From assembly GCA_024345305.1 (NCBI GenBank), contig BRON01000004.1, positions 310,001 to 374,000 on the forward strand: a stretch of 64,000 bases of DNA, in the 5' to 3' direction. Below, one piece after another: positions 14,144-26,600 of this stretch. The stretch comes from Mrakia gelida (taxonomy: Eukaryota > Basidiomycota > Tremellomycetes > Cystofilobasidiales > Mrakiaceae). A model generated the notes under the pieces. It did not search any database, was not told where the DNA came from, and saw only the letters and a list, made by a program, of their open reading frames with translations. The position numbers were made by a program, and so were the translations under genes. Each line of letters starts with the position of its first letter. Position 1 is the stretch's first letter.

Positions 14144-14454
14144 GGCTGGAGAAGGAGGAAGGGTGAGGAGGAGAGGTAGAGTTGGGAGGGGGTTGGACGA
14201 GTCTCTGTTGTCTTTGGGTTTGACGAGGGAAAAGGGGGAGAGGAGAGAAGTGTGAGCAAGTTTTTGAATGTAGCGGTTGAAGGAGAGAAGGGCGAGGAGG
14301 GGGAGGGGAAGCTCAAAGATTGGCTGAGGTCGATTCGCGGAGGAGACTCGCCCGTCTCCCTCAACCTCGACCGCACTCCTCCTCGCCCAAGGTCAGTAGC
14401 CTCTCTGAGTCTCTCTCTCCTTTCCCTTTTTCCTCCTAATATCCTTGAATCGGG
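14144..14454. promoter_or_regulatory. Divergent intergenic region between FUR1 and the zinc-cluster factor
   Basis: A 311-bp spacer separates the two start codons (14143 minus, 14455 plus) and must carry both promoters unless transcripts overlap. It is GA-rich on the plus strand on the FUR1 side and CT-rich directly before ATG 14455. I see no TATA box. A short open frame reads through parts of it, but nothing supports a gene. Confidence 0.5.
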
Positions 14455-17400
14455 ATGGCAGAAGATCTAGGGGATCCTGACGCCGCGTTCGCTGCCTGGC
14501 TCCTCCAGCCTTCCTCGTCGTCGGAGATGTCCCTTCCGCCTGGACAAGAAGCTCAAGGTCAGCAACCTCATCAGCAGCAAGGAGGGCAATACTCCTTCTC
14601 TCAGGGATCGGGTTCACCTCCTCCTGATCAGGCTGGATTCGCTCGCAAGTCTCAACGTCAACCTCTTTCGTGAGCTCTCGTTTCCCTTCCTTCCTCTCCC
14701 TCGCTGTCGACCAAGCTCACACCCTCCCGCCCTCCTCCTTCGCCCCCATCCAGATGTACAGAGTGTGAGCTCATCCTTCGTTTTCTTGAGCTCTATCTTA
14801 TCTGACCTCATCTTCGTGTCTTCCTTCCTTCTATCCTCTTAGGCACTCGTCGGAAGACCCGTTGCGACAAAAGTCAGTCCCCGCGCGAAACAGTTCCCCT
14901 CTTCCTGTTCGAGCGATATCCATTCCGCTCAGGGAGACAGACGTTGCCTTCGAGCTCCTACTGACTCTCTTCTACCTTCGCTGCTCTCAGATATTCCTTG
15001 TGGCAACTGGCGAGTCTCCCTTCCTTCCTCCCAGCTCTTTTCTTACCGCTCGCCTCCCGCTTCCCATCCCGGCACACGTCCGCCCTTTCGTTTCGACGAA
15101 CGCTTCCGAGCACAACGCTGACCTTCGCCCTCCTCACCTCTTGTCCCCCCAGTGTCAAGCGAGGCAAAACTTCAGAATGCAAGCTCGAGATCACCGTCAA
15201 GGAACCAGCTTCGTTCGTCCCTCCCTCCCGCACTTTCTCCGACCTTCACTCTCACGACGCGACCCTCCCCTCTGCCCACGAGTTGCGATCTGACATCACC
15301 GGCTATTCTCTCGCTCTCTTCCCTCCCTGCACTCGCAGAACCTCTCGTCAAACAGCTCGAGCCGCTCAATCCCAACTCGAAGACCTTCGACAATCGACGA
15401 CGTCGACGACAGATAACCTCAATCATCGACTCTCCAATCTCGAACATCTCTTCACCAACTTTGTCACTCAGTTCCCTCAGCTCAAGTCGGAAGATCAGCA
15501 TGGATCTGGCTCTCACATGGGAGCCATCGGAGGAGTTGGCGTGCGAGGGTTGATTACGGGGGGAGGAGGAGGAGGGTCGGGAGACGCGTTGGACAAGATC
15601 TTGGGGAACATCGCGAGTGGGAGTGGATCTGGTGGTGATGCCGAAGCCGCTGAGGGCGAGGGTGAAGGAGATGTGGATGCTGAGGCTGATGCGGCGGCGA
15701 CGTTGGAGTTGTGAGTCGCGTCTTTCGTTTTCGGTCGCGTTGATCTGCCTTCGCCAGCTCTGTCCCGCTCTCGAGGATTCGTCTCGAGTACATCGTTGAC
15801 TCGTTCGTCTTCTCTTTCAATTTGTTCTTCCAACAGTCTGGCGATGGGTCGTTCCAGAGCCAAGTCGACTGGCGCTCTCCTCGGAGGGAACGCTCGACGA
15901 TCTTCAGAAGGAGACGAGGGAGAGGAAGAAGACGAGGAAGAAGAAGAAGAGGACGATCAACAGATGTACGGTGTCGAGGCTCAGCACCCTCAACCATCCT
16001 GGAACGGAGGAGGACCCGAGCACCCTCAACGTCGACCGTCTCTCCCTTCGAATCCCAACAACGAACGACCTCACCCTCTCAGCAGCACTTCCCTCCCAGC
16101 CAACACCTCCTTCCGTCCACTTCAACCCATCGAACCATCATCCTCGACCTCGCAACCTCAAATCTCATCCTCTCGACCCCTTCCTCCAAACCAACCTCCC
16201 ACCTCCACCTTCCCTCAAGTCGCGCTCAACGGAGCAGCTCCCTCGTCCTCCTCGTCTGCGTCCAACCTCTCCCTCTCCCACCCTCACCCACCTCCCTCCA
16301 AAACGTCGCCTTCCTTCGAAATGGCTCCACCACCACCTCCTCCCATCTCCATCCCAACTCCTCGTTCAAGCTCCGCGTCGACACCAGGAGCAGGCGGAGG
16401 AGGAGGAGGAGGACACAAGTCGAGCTCGTCGTCAAGATCGAGACATTCGGTGATGTCGATGATTCCCAACGAGGAAGCTGGAAGGAAACTGATCGATTAC
16501 GATATGGAGATGGTCTCGTGGATGCATTGGTGAGTTCATCTCTCTCTCTCTCTCTTCTTTTGCCGGACAAACCTGACGCGACTTTCTTTCGTCGACTTTG
16601 TTTCCGTCAGTGCCTACCACGTCCCAACCTTCCGATCGGAATGCGATCTCTTCTGGGCTGAGGGTGCTACGGGAGAGGTCGAGGTCAACAAGAACTGGTT
16701 GGCTATGCTGTTTGGAGTTCTGATGGTCAGTCCGACTCTTTTTGTTTTTGTACGCGAGCGAGCTCGATGCTGACTTGAACGTCTCTTATTTGTTCATTTG
16801 TGACAGTCTGCACTTCATCATATGCCTCTTGCTGATGCGGAGAAGATCTTCCCTGGAGGTGAGTAGCCGCGTCGGTCGTTTCGACGATGAGACGTCGTCT
16901 CACTTCGACGCGTTCTGACTTCGCTTTGCTTCTCTTCTGCTCGCTTTGTTCCAGAGTCAATACAAGGCTTGCTCAACAAGTACTTCGACGCTTGTATCAC
17001 ATCTCTAAACGGTTCGTCTCCATTATACACTTTCATCCGAGCAGCGACGAGCAACGACGCGAGCTGACCGTCTTGCTTCCGTTCTCGTCCTTCTCGTCCT
17101 CCTTCCTCTTTCTTCGTTCTCAGAGGCCAACTGGATGGGCTCCCACTCTCTCTACTCCGTCCAGACCATCGCCATCATCGTATCCCCAGCCAATCACCTC
17201 GGAAAATCCGACCTCTACTTCACGATGCTCGCGACCGCCATTCGAATCGCTCAAGCTCTCAACATCAATCACCTCTCGTCCGACAGCTACCCCGCTCAAC
17301 CAGGTCAGGTCTCGCCGGCGATGGATCCTCGAGCGCTCATCACAAGGGAGGTTTGCAAGCGGGTGAGTCGTCGCGTCGTTTGTGTTCGTCTTCCATTGGC

Positions 17401-19193
17401 TCGCGATCTTTTGCTGACTTCCTTCGCTCTTCAATTCGGTTCGCTTCGCACCAGACCTGGTGGCAACTCGTCATCCAAGACTTCTTCCATCTCCCCTTCA
17501 ACCGATCCTGTGCCATCTCCCTCCGCCAGTTCGATTCAGCCGTCCCTCTTCACTGCACGGAGGAGTCGCTCTTCGACCCTTCGACCCTCCAACCCCTCAG
17601 CACCGAAGTCCCCACCATCGACTCCCACACCATTCAACTCCTCAAACTCGCCGTCCAAGTTCACAAGCTCTTCGACGGGCTTCACGCGTCCAAGTCGATT
17701 CCGTACTCGCTCATTCTTCAGATGGACGCGGAGGCTCAGGCGATCTTGAAGGAAGCGCCGAGTTGGATGCAGTGCGATGTGGATGGGAACCCGGGGCCGT
17801 TGCCGAAGAATGCGCCGAGGTGGTTGGAGTGGCAGAGGATGGCGTATCTGGTTTCGTCGTCGCACAAGGCGAGTCGTCTGTCTCTCGGACGCGAAGAAAC
17901 GAAGAACGAAAGCTGACTTTTTCTCGTCCCTCGTAGATCATCATCCTCCACCGACCTTTCCTCGGTCGAGCTTTTAGGGATCCGAGATATCAGCAGTCGA
18001 GAGATGTGAGTCTTCGTCGTGTCCTTCTACTCTCGTTCGACGAGACGAGGCTGACCCTTGAATTCGGTCGCTCTCGACAGACCTGCTGCAAATTCGCTCG
18101 TCGGATCCTTCGTTACCTCAAAGGTTGCGCGCTCGAGGAGTTCAGGAAAACGTGGACGGTCTTGGCTCACTCAGTCGCTGGTGCGTTCATCTACTTTTTG
18201 ACGCGTTTTCGAATCGAATAACTCCCTGACCTCGATACCTCGTCGCGTCTTTTGTTTCGCAGCGTCCATCATCTTGGTGAGTCGCGTTCTCCTCGTTCTC
18301 TCCTTCTCTCGACGACCTCTGACTGTCTCCTCTCTCTCCTCGATCAGATCCTCGAGTTCTCCCACCAAGAAGACGCCGGCTCTCCAGCCTCCGACCTCAG
18401 CCCTTCCCTCCAACTCGTTCTCGACGCGATCGAAATCTTCCGTTCCCTTCAACACTCTTCGACCATCGCTCAAAAGGGAGTCACCGTCCTCACCGCTCTC
18501 ATCGAAGAGCAGCTCAGGAAGCGAGGAGGATCCAACCTCAAGAGGAAGAACAGCGGAGAAGCTTCGAGCTACGGTCGAACGGAAGTCGAGCTGGATCGAG
18601 CGATCAAGGTCGGTCTCTCTCTTTCTCTCTCTCTCTCCGTTCGACGCGACTTCCTCGATTCCGCGCCTGACCTCTCTTCTTCTCCTCGTCTCCAGGTCCT
18701 CCGGCGCAAACCCAACACCACTCCCACCGGCGCTCCCTCCTCCTCCCTTAACGCGTCCTCCTCAGCCAACCCGTCCAACAGCCAACCCTCCTACCCCTTC
18801 CCCTCCACCGACCACACTTACGCCTCCTTCCCACCCTCCTCCCATCTCCCTCCCTCCGCCCAAGCAACCCCAACCTTCCCTCTCTCCTCCCTCCCCATCT
18901 CCGCCCCTTACTCACCCTACCTCGGCGGACAAGGTCCTCTCGAAAACATCTTCGGCTCGAACAACAACCACGGCCATGGGTTCGGATCGAACCAGCACCC
19001 TGGGTACGGACATCATCAGCAGGGCACGCCGAGCGCGATGGCGCTCGGAGGAGGTGGTGGGGGAGGTGGGAGGGGTGGTGGGACGATGGGCGGAGGAGGA
19101 GGGCACGAGCAGACGTTGTTCAACGCGTTCGACGAGCATTTCGATCTCAGTGCGTTGTTGGAGTATGATAGTCAGAGTAGTCATATGCTTTGA
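14455..19193 (+). CDS. Zn2Cys6 (Gal4-type) fungal transcription factor
   Basis: Nuclear DNA-binding regulator of roughly 1,100 residues. After a Gln/Pro-rich start the spliced zinc cluster reads LSCTECTRRKTRCDKNIPCG followed by NCVKRGKTSECK, with all six cysteines and the usual basic first loop. It is built from very small exons (14754-14764, 14843-14872, 14991-15009), and the fourth intron begins with GC, not GT. A dimerisation-type coiled coil follows (QLEDLRQSTTSTTDNLNHRL), then an acidic/Ser/Pro/Gly linker, then a fungal-specific transcription factor domain (Fungal_trans type): DYDMEMVSWMHCAYHVPTF, LFGVLMSALHHMPLAD, ALNINHLSSDS, EVCKRTWWQLVIQDFF, HKIIILHRPFLGRAF. The C-terminus is Pro/Ser then Gly/His-rich. 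Targets are unknown; its position beside FUR1 and a second UPRT makes pyrimidine control a reasonable guess. Confidence 0.88.
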
Positions 19194-19442
19194 TTTCTCC
19201 GCCTACTCTTCTTTGTTTTTGGTTGGGGCTCTTGTACTCTCAGTTGTAGTAGACCGAACTTTCTCTTGCTCCTCAGCTCGTTTTGTACCCTCCCTCGCTC
19301 GCTCGAGCGCGTCTCTCTCGTTTCTTTTTGCGTTTGCGATCTGTTCACTTTGTTCTCCGTTTCTGTTCACGATCCACGAACGATGCTGCTTTCGCGCCCT
19401 CATCCCCATCTAGACTCGTTCGAGCGCAAGAGAACCTAAAAG

Positions 19443-21058
19443 CTACACCCCTCCGGCGTCGCGCGTACACCTCCAAACCAAATCGACCTGCTCCTTCGTC
19501 TCGACCATCATCAACCTCTGCTCCCGACAGTAGTCGATCACGATCGCTAAAGGTTCGCCTCGAACGTCCTTCGATAGTGGGCCGAGGGAGCTTTGAGGTG
19601 GGGTTGGGAAGGGTTTGGAGTGGTGAAGAGGGAGGAGACGAAGGAGGGAGGAAATGGAGATGAAGGAGCCTGTGCGGCCTACGCCGGCGGAGCTAGAGAG
19701 AGAAACGAGTCGAGAAAAGGAGGAAGGGAAGTTAGGTTGGGAGAGAAAGAGAGCAGCGTTCGGAAGAGGAGAAGGAAAGGTGGGCGGGACGAAGCGAAAC
19801 GAACCAGTGAACAAGAATGGGAGGACCGAGTGGCGAGTTGTCAGACGAAGGGAAAGCAGCATTCGTTTCCTCTACGAGTGTCATGAACCTTTAAAGCACC
19901 ACGAGCGAACGAGAGCGAGTCAGCGAACGAGCAAAAACCTCAAACGAGCGACGCGTCCAACCCATTCGCTTCTTTCGCACTCACTTCATCAACTCCCCCA
20001 CCTCCTTCGGCACACCCTTATCCGGCCACCCCTGGAACCACATATGCTTCACTCGCTTCACCGCCCTCTTTCCTCCCCCAACACCATCCATCGAGATCTC
20101 CAGATCAGTGACCTCGCACCCCTCCTCCGGTCGCTTCTCCGTTCCCAACCACTTCACCTCCAGCCCTCCCGCGCCAGGAAACTGCAGAACGGGCGAAGAG
20201 GAGGTAGGGAGGTAAGGCTCTGCTTTCTGGATTCCTCGTTCGATGAAGTTGGTGAGTTGAACGATGAGATGAGGGGAGGAGGGGGTGACTAGGAAGGAGG
20301 TGAAGAATGTTTGGAGGGTTGAGGGGAGGGGAGCCTGGGTTGAACGAACGAAGAATCAAACAGAGTGGAAGGTGGGAGGTAAGGGTCAGAGGAGGGCGAT
20401 CAGAACGACGAACATGTCTCCAGCAGAACGAGTAAGAACAAAACGAAGGATGGACTCGTCGAAGTCTCGCTCGAGCTCAATGATCAACTTCAACACTAAC
20501 CTGACTAGCGATCCATCTCCTCCCCCCATCAACCTCCTCCACCCAACTCGCATTCAAATACCCCGCAGGTCCTTCCTCTCCCCCTACTTTGACCCTCGTC
20601 CTATCGTACGGCGCGATATCGGTGTACCTGTTCTTCCCTCGGTTCTCCCTCGACTTGGCCGCCAACGTCGAGAAGGGCCCTTCCACCTGGGAGAGCTCTC
20701 GACGAGCTCGTTCACGACCTGCTAGCTCGTTGTGGATGACTATGGGCGTTTGTTCGGGGTGGCGGTGGGCGGAGGACATGGACGGACCGAGGGGGGAGTA
20801 GAAGAGAGGCATCGGACGGAGGAGGAAGGGGGGAGAGAGGGAGAGGAAGCGAGGAAGGGAGGGGAGGATGATGAAGGGTAGACGGTGAGGAGCGATGGGT
20901 TCGGAAGTGGCGAAGATAGATGTGGGCCGAGTGTCTCGAGGAGAGAAAGAACGGCGAGGAGAAGGCGTAGAGAGTGGGTGAGGGTGAGGGGAGAGGGAGG
21001 AAGGGAAGGAGGGGGCGTGAGCTCTCGAAACTCGAGGAGGTCCGGTTTCCCACGTCAT
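19443..21058 (-). CDS. Classical protein tyrosine phosphatase
   Basis: Cytosolic phosphotyrosine phosphatase, one catalytic domain. Motifs in order: NRGKNRYTDIAPYDRTRV (the KNRY motif), YLNASWVEEVDGG, IASQAPLPSTLQTFF, LIVQLTNFIERG, the WPD loop HMWFQGWPDKGVP, the P-loop HCSAGVGRTGSFISI (its HC and SAGVGRTG sit on two exons), and DYCREQRLMMVETKEQ near the end. Catalytic Asp, Cys and Arg are all present. It resembles Ptp1/Pyp-type enzymes that dephosphorylate MAP kinases, though substrate cannot be read from sequence. Start is uncertain: ATG 21058 is open through a Ser/Pro-rich leader, but an internal methionine (MPLFYSPLGPSMSSAHRHP) would also give a full domain. Confidence 0.88.
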
Positions 21059-21888
21059 CGCGTCTTTGCTACCGAACTTCGGGCGGAGAAAAATCTTCTC
21101 AACCTGGAGACGAGGTCTCAAGCCTTCCCTTTCAAGTCCTCTGGCCGAGTGCGCGACCGTTATCCATTCAGCTGTTCAATCGAAGCAAGAAGCCAAAGCG
21201 TCCCTCGTCGCCATCTCCTCGTCGTCTACTTCTCGTCCTGCTACATACCGCCTTCATTCTTTCTTCGTGACGCGGCGATATTAAATCCAAGAAGGACATA
21301 CAACGATGTGTGATTACTTCACTCGTCTCTCTCTCCTTACGTACCCAGCGATCTCGCCCGTTCCTCCCAACCTAACCCCCTCCGCCCCCGCCCTTCGTCC
21401 ATCCCACCACCGACCAAAGGAAAAACTGGGAACGGACGAAACGGAAGCAAAAGCTGAAGCACTAAACTGCATAACGAAACAAGGGAAAGCTAGAGGCAAG
21501 GTGGAGCGAAAGGAAACGCGCGACCGAAAGGGACGCGACTCTAAAAGAACGAACGATACTGAACGAGTTGCAAAGCTAGGGAGGAAGGATAACTAGTGAT
21601 ACATAGTATAGAGAGAAGGAGAACGTTCGAGTAAGACAGGAGTGTGCATGTGCGAAGAAGAGGTGGGGCGACGAGGTATAGACAGGAAGGAAGGGCGAAA
21701 GCAAGATTGGACGACGCGCGAGTCGCTACTCTTGAAAGGGAGACGGAGATAGGGTGGCAGTGTTATAAGGTGAGAGCGAATGAGTGGGTGTGTGAGTGGT
21801 GGGTATTGGGAGAGGTGTGTTCGTCGAAGTCGTTATTGAGGGAGAGAGAGAGAGTGGGAAGGCGGCCGTGTTGAGTTCGAGAGCTGGA
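21059..21888. other. Intergenic, no supported gene
   Basis: About 830 bp upstream of the phosphatase and downstream of the LAMTOR1-like gene, both on the minus strand. It holds a GA-rich half (21560-21880, with a short GAGA microsatellite near 21841) and short unsupported open frames. No TATA box or RNA gene was recognised. Confidence 0.45.
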
Positions 21889-22901
21889 CTACCATTCGGT
21901 TGGAGCTTTGAACTTGGAGGAGGATTTCTTCTTTTTGGAGGTTTTGTCGGGGGAGGTGTGAGTGGAAGGAGGCGGGGAGAGGGGAGGAAGGGAGGCTGCG
22001 TCGGGAACGAGGGAAGATGGGGACTGGAACGAAGGGAGGACGGAGAAAAGGCGAGGGATGGGAGGAAGGAAGGTGAAGTGAGCTTTGCTTTGTGAGTCAC
22101 TTGGCTCAGAGAACCCTCGTTCCAGCTCAAGACGCATTCTTCTCCATCTCCTCTACTAGCTCGGGAAAATCCCGAAGGTCCGAAGAAGGAACTCACTCGA
22201 CTTTCGTCGTCTGCGAACTCGCTTGGAAGTGCGAGACTGTCCCTTGGAGGAAGAGGGGAAAGTCCTCCTGCGATGGATGTATCCTCCGAGTGCAAGCTCT
22301 GTGAGCGAAGCGATGGCGAGCGTATGATGTTGGCGTTCATGGATGAAAGTGTCCTGGAGCGATTGGGAATCGATACGAAGAGTGGGGAAGAAAGAAAAGA
22401 CGGAGGACGGAGGACGGAGAGGTGAGCTCAAACGAGTCATTGAACCACCCGCGGCGAAAGAGATCAGATCCAAGAGATAGAGAAAAACTTACCTCTCTCC
22501 GGTTCCAGCGATAGCAGCCCACTTAGCAGCGAGTTCGTCCTGAGGGTTCTTTGGAGGTTCAGGGGAGCTGGTAGAAGGGCAAGGAAGGAAGGAAAGGGAC
22601 GAAGGAGGGTCGGTCGAAGTGAGTCAGAGCACGTTCTCGAGCTCCTTCTCTCGACTGGATGAGCTCTAAAGAGAGGTAGACTCACGCTGAAGTGGGTAGA
22701 GGCTCGGAGGGATCTTCGAGGAGAGGTGTAGTCTCGGTAGGGATCTTCTAGAGACGAGGAGATGGGAGGAAGGAGGGTCAGCGAGGCAATTAACGAGAAG
22801 ATGCGAGGACCGGTCGAGCTCGAGAGAAGGAGAGAAGAGAAGCGTACCTTTTCCTTCTTCCTAGGTCCACAGCAGCCAAAGAGAGTGAGGAAAGAGGCCA
22901 T
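21889..22901 (-). CDS. Putative LAMTOR1/Ego1-like lysosomal adaptor protein
   Basis: Small multi-exon protein of about 190 residues. It starts MASFLTLFGCCGPRKKEK; the Cys pair could be palmitoylated. The next exon reads KIPTETTPLLEDPSEPLPTS, then KNPQDELAAKWAAIAGTGER and TLSSMNANIIRSPSL. An acidic TPLL segment followed by a helix ending in NIIxxS resembles the LAMTOR1 (p18)/Meh1-Ego1 family, which anchors the Ragulator/EGO complex and TORC1 signalling to the lysosome or vacuole. The resemblance is weak: the typical MG-CC start is shifted and the C-terminus is Ser/Pro-rich. The 3' end is chosen because splicing SLSQ to SPSSLVPDAAS keeps the frame to KKKKSSSKFKAPTEW; a stop near 22127 is the alternative. 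Confidence 0.5.
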
Positions 22902-23652
22902 CCAGGTCAAGAGTTTTTGAGGTTGGGAGATGGAGGGAGACGGGGGGAAAGGGGGGGAAGGAAGGGAAGGGAAGGGACAGGCAGGTTGTTCAGGGGTCGA
23001 GGTTGAAGGGAAAGGAGGAGTGGAGGGGGCGAACTCGAGAAGAGGGCGAAGGACTGCTCGGGTTAAGATTTTTGTTGCCGGAAGTTCTTCGAGGATCTAG
23101 ATCTTGATCTCTAGAGTCCTTCGGATGTCTAGAGCTGGGTTTTATTGAGAAACTCGTCGACCGGCAGCTTTTCTCCTTTCGCGTCGACCTTTCTTGACGA
23201 CGGAGTTCGACGCGTCTTTCATCCTTCTTCTCTGGCCCTGCTTCCTCGACTTGTCGAAAAAGCTCCGTTCCAGTCTGAACCCTTGATGTTGAAGCTCTGC
23301 CGAACCTACCCCAGTGGGATCCGAACAGAGAAGAGGAGGCTGAGCGGTCGGCCGCTCGACACCTCTTCAGCCAAACAAGACGCGCGAGGTCGCTCGTTCG
23401 AACGAACTTCGAAGGCAGTTTTGCGCATGAGCTGATGGAGCTCTCGTCACCAACACCTCAGTCGGTCGAGAGTCGACATCGGTTTTATATTTTAATGGGG
23501 GTAGGGCCAGACCGAAGGCTTTGGTCAGCTCGAATAAGCTCATCAATCGAAGGGAGGAGGGAAGTTTGATCAGCCCTTGACTTTCTGAACCCCAACCGCC
23601 AGCCTCCCCTCTCCCCCCTCTCGCAGTTTTCACTTCTCCTACCTCAGCCAGC
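22902..23652. promoter_or_regulatory. Divergent intergenic region with G-run tract
   Basis: Spacer between the minus-strand LAMTOR1-like gene and the plus-strand MFS transporter. At about 22937-22978 the plus strand carries runs of four to seven G and repeated AAGGG units, so a G-quadruplex is possible close to the minus-strand start. An ACGCGT word lies near 23210. The segment 23460-23652 becomes CT-rich and probably is the 5' leader of the transporter. No gene is supported. Confidence 0.45.
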
Positions 23653-26600
23653 ATGTCGGACGAATCCCCCAGCTCGACCGTCCAAGGAACTCCCCCCAAG
23701 GATACCAGTCTCGTCCACACTGAGGAGCCGGAATCGATGTCTGCTATCGAAGAAGGGAAGACGGACGATGGTCTCGCTCCCCTTCGTTCGCCACCCTCTC
23801 CCACAACTGAGAAACGTCACTTCCACCAACCTCCCACCTCCCCATCGCATACTTTCCATGCTCCTCCTCTCACTTCGGCTCCTACGCTGAAAGATTTGCG
23901 ACACAACTCGGCAGATCTGCAGGCGAGGAGGATGAGGTCGAGGACCCTCTCGATGTCCAAGGATCCTCAAGAAGTTTCTCTAGGACGAGCTCTCTCTCGA
24001 GTTATCTCTCCGTGAGTCCATCTATCTTCAGTTCGAGCTCTACGACGAGCAGAGATGGGAAAATCTTCCCCTCTTCTTCCGTCAGCTTCTCCTCCTTCCC
24101 GACGTCATCTCTCGACCGACCCCGACTGACTTTCTTTCCCCCTCCTCCATTTTCTCAGCCCGTCGGTCTCGCCTTGGGGAGGAGCCGCTGCAGGAGACGA
24201 GGATCAGTCTGGTCTACCTCCTCCCCGCGACTCAGAGGAGGTAGAGGTCGAGGAGGCTCGACGAGTGGCTCAGCTCGAGAGTGGAGGTGAGTCGAGTCGA
24301 GTTCCAAATGCGGCCGTTCCAGACGCGTCTCTTTGCTCCTTGAAACTAACCGATCTCGCTCCCCTCCTTCCTCTCTCAGAGCCTGATTGGGAGGTCTGCT
24401 TCGACGGTCCCGAGGATAAGCTCAATCCCAAGGTAAGAAACTTTCCTCTATCTTCGGTTCTGACCTCGGCATCTCAGCTCGCAGCGACGAGAATGAAGAC
24501 GGGGTCCTCTCGTTGTTTTGGTCTTTCGTTTCCCTCCTCGGGAGCCGTGAGAGCTGCTGTACTGATGACTCGAACTTTTTACTCCTCTCTTCGCTTTTGG
24601 TCGTCGTCGTACGTTGACGCTTATAGAACTGGTCGGCTGCTTATCGATGGATGCTCACGGCTTTCGGTTCGTCCTCGCCTTCCTCCTTGCGCGAGCTCGT
24701 CCCTTCGAGCTTCTCGAGCTGACCCTCGTCTCTCTTTCTCTCTTCTACGAAAATAGGAGGAACCCTCGTCCTTAACGCCACCTTCGCGTCTTCGGCTCCC
24801 TCTGGTGTGATTCCTCAGATGATCGTCTACTTCGGATTCGGTCGAGAAGTCGCGACCCTGCTCGTACGTTTCGCTCGCTCGCTCACTCCTCCTTCGCGAA
24901 GATGATAACTGAGCTGCTGCACCCCCCCTTCACTCGAACAGATCGCCATCTTCGTTGCTGGTTACTGTGTTGGTCCTCTCGTTTGGGGTCCTTTGAGGTC
25001 AGTCGCTGCTTCTTTGCCTTCGTCGAGACGAGACGCGTCGAGGCTGATCAGTCTCCGCTTTTCTTCGTCCCCAGTGAGGTCTACGGTCGTCGGCCAGTCT
25101 TTATCGGAACCTTCTTCGTCTACTCTTGCATGCAAATCGGTTGCGCTCTCTCGAAGAACACGGCGTCGATCTTGGTGTTCCGTTTCATCGGAGGAAGTGA
25201 GTCTTCGATCTCGTCTCGTCTTGTTTTCGAGCTTCACCTTCTCTTCTCCTTTGCTTCGAGCTTCGCCTTCTCTCGCGGGCTGAACTGACTCTCCCTTCCT
25301 CTCCCGTTTCAATCAGCCTTCGCCGCTTGCCCTCTCACCAACGCTGGAGCTCTCATCGCAGATATCTGGGACCAGGATCGACGAGGAGTCGCTCTTGCTT
25401 TCTTCTCTCTCGCTCCCTTCGCCGGACCTGTTCGTGCTGTTCCCTCTTTTCTCCCACTTCACTTCGCGTACTGATATTCTCCACGCCCATTCACGCCCGT
25501 TCTTCTACTCAGGCCATCGGACCCGTTCGTTCTCTTCACGCTTCTCTCTTCCCTCTCTTCTCAGACCTCGACTCGCGACACTGACTCTCCTTGTATCTTT
25601 CTTTCGGACAGATCGTTGGTGGCTACATGGCTACTGCGGGACAGACGTAAGCTAGGATCTTCTCGACTCCTTACGCGTTTCTTCTACTGACCGACGTGTC
25701 TTTTCCCAGTTGGCGAAATCTCTTCTGGGTCCTCTTCGCTTTCGCTGGAGCCTGCTTCTTCCTCGTTCTCTTCGGAATCCCTGAGACCTACGTGCCCAAG
25801 ATCCTCGTCACCAAGGCTAAGAAGATGAGGAAGGAGACTGGAGAGTCGAGGTGGTACGCTCCTTGTACGTCGCTCGCTCTTCGTCCGTGCGCGCGCCTTG
25901 GCGTCTTCGAGACTCGCGCTGATATGTCCTTCTTTTCCCTCCGAACAGTGGAGAAGGCCGATACCTCGGTGAAGGCTCGAATCGATAACACTCTCGTCAA
26001 GCCCTTCAAGGTGAGTTCGAGTAGAACGTCGACTCGACGCGTCCGTTTCTGACCTCTCACGTGACGAACTTCTTTTCCTCTCGTCTCCCAGATGCTCTTC
26101 GTCGAGCCCATGCTCTTGGCTGTCACCATCTACATGTCCTTCGTGAGTCTCGGGAGACAGTAATTCGTTGTCAGTTCGCGACGCGTTCGTCAAAACTGAC
26201 CCGTTTTCGCTTCGATCTGCCCAGGTCTACGGAGTCCTCTACCTTCTCTTCGAGGCCTACCCCATCGTTTTCACGCAGGGACACGGCTTCAACGAGGGAG
26301 CCACTGGGTTGATGTTCTTGCCGTTCGTACAAATCTCGCCCGAAGTTCGAGAACGATGCGCGGCCCGTCTGACTGACTCCCTTCGTCCTTCTTCACAGCC
26401 TCTTCCTTGGAGGAGCTATCAGTGTGGGAATCTACGTGATCTACTTCAACCCCCGATACGTCAGGCAGCATCACTTCTACACTTCTCAAGACCTTCCCGT
26501 CCCTCCCGAGCTCGTAAGTCGCGTCTCACCACTTCCTTCTGCTTCGACGCGGCTTGATCTGACGACCCCCTCCTCTTCCGACCTCTCCCTTCCGCAGCGA

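Noticed and set aside
15010..15152. Broken zinc-cluster motif (loss of the fourth to sixth Cys)
   Set aside because: A GC-AG intron restores NCVKRGKTSEC exactly, so it is unlikely to be a pseudogene.
22127..22129. Early stop of the LAMTOR1-like gene after LVEEMEKNAS
   Set aside because: It needs a 36-nt intron without a branch site; the continuous frame spliced later to KFKAPTEW is better supported.
23270..23340. tRNA-like B-box (minus strand GTTCGGATCCC)
   Set aside because: The flanking bases do not form a T-stem, and no A-box or acceptor stem lies at the right distance.
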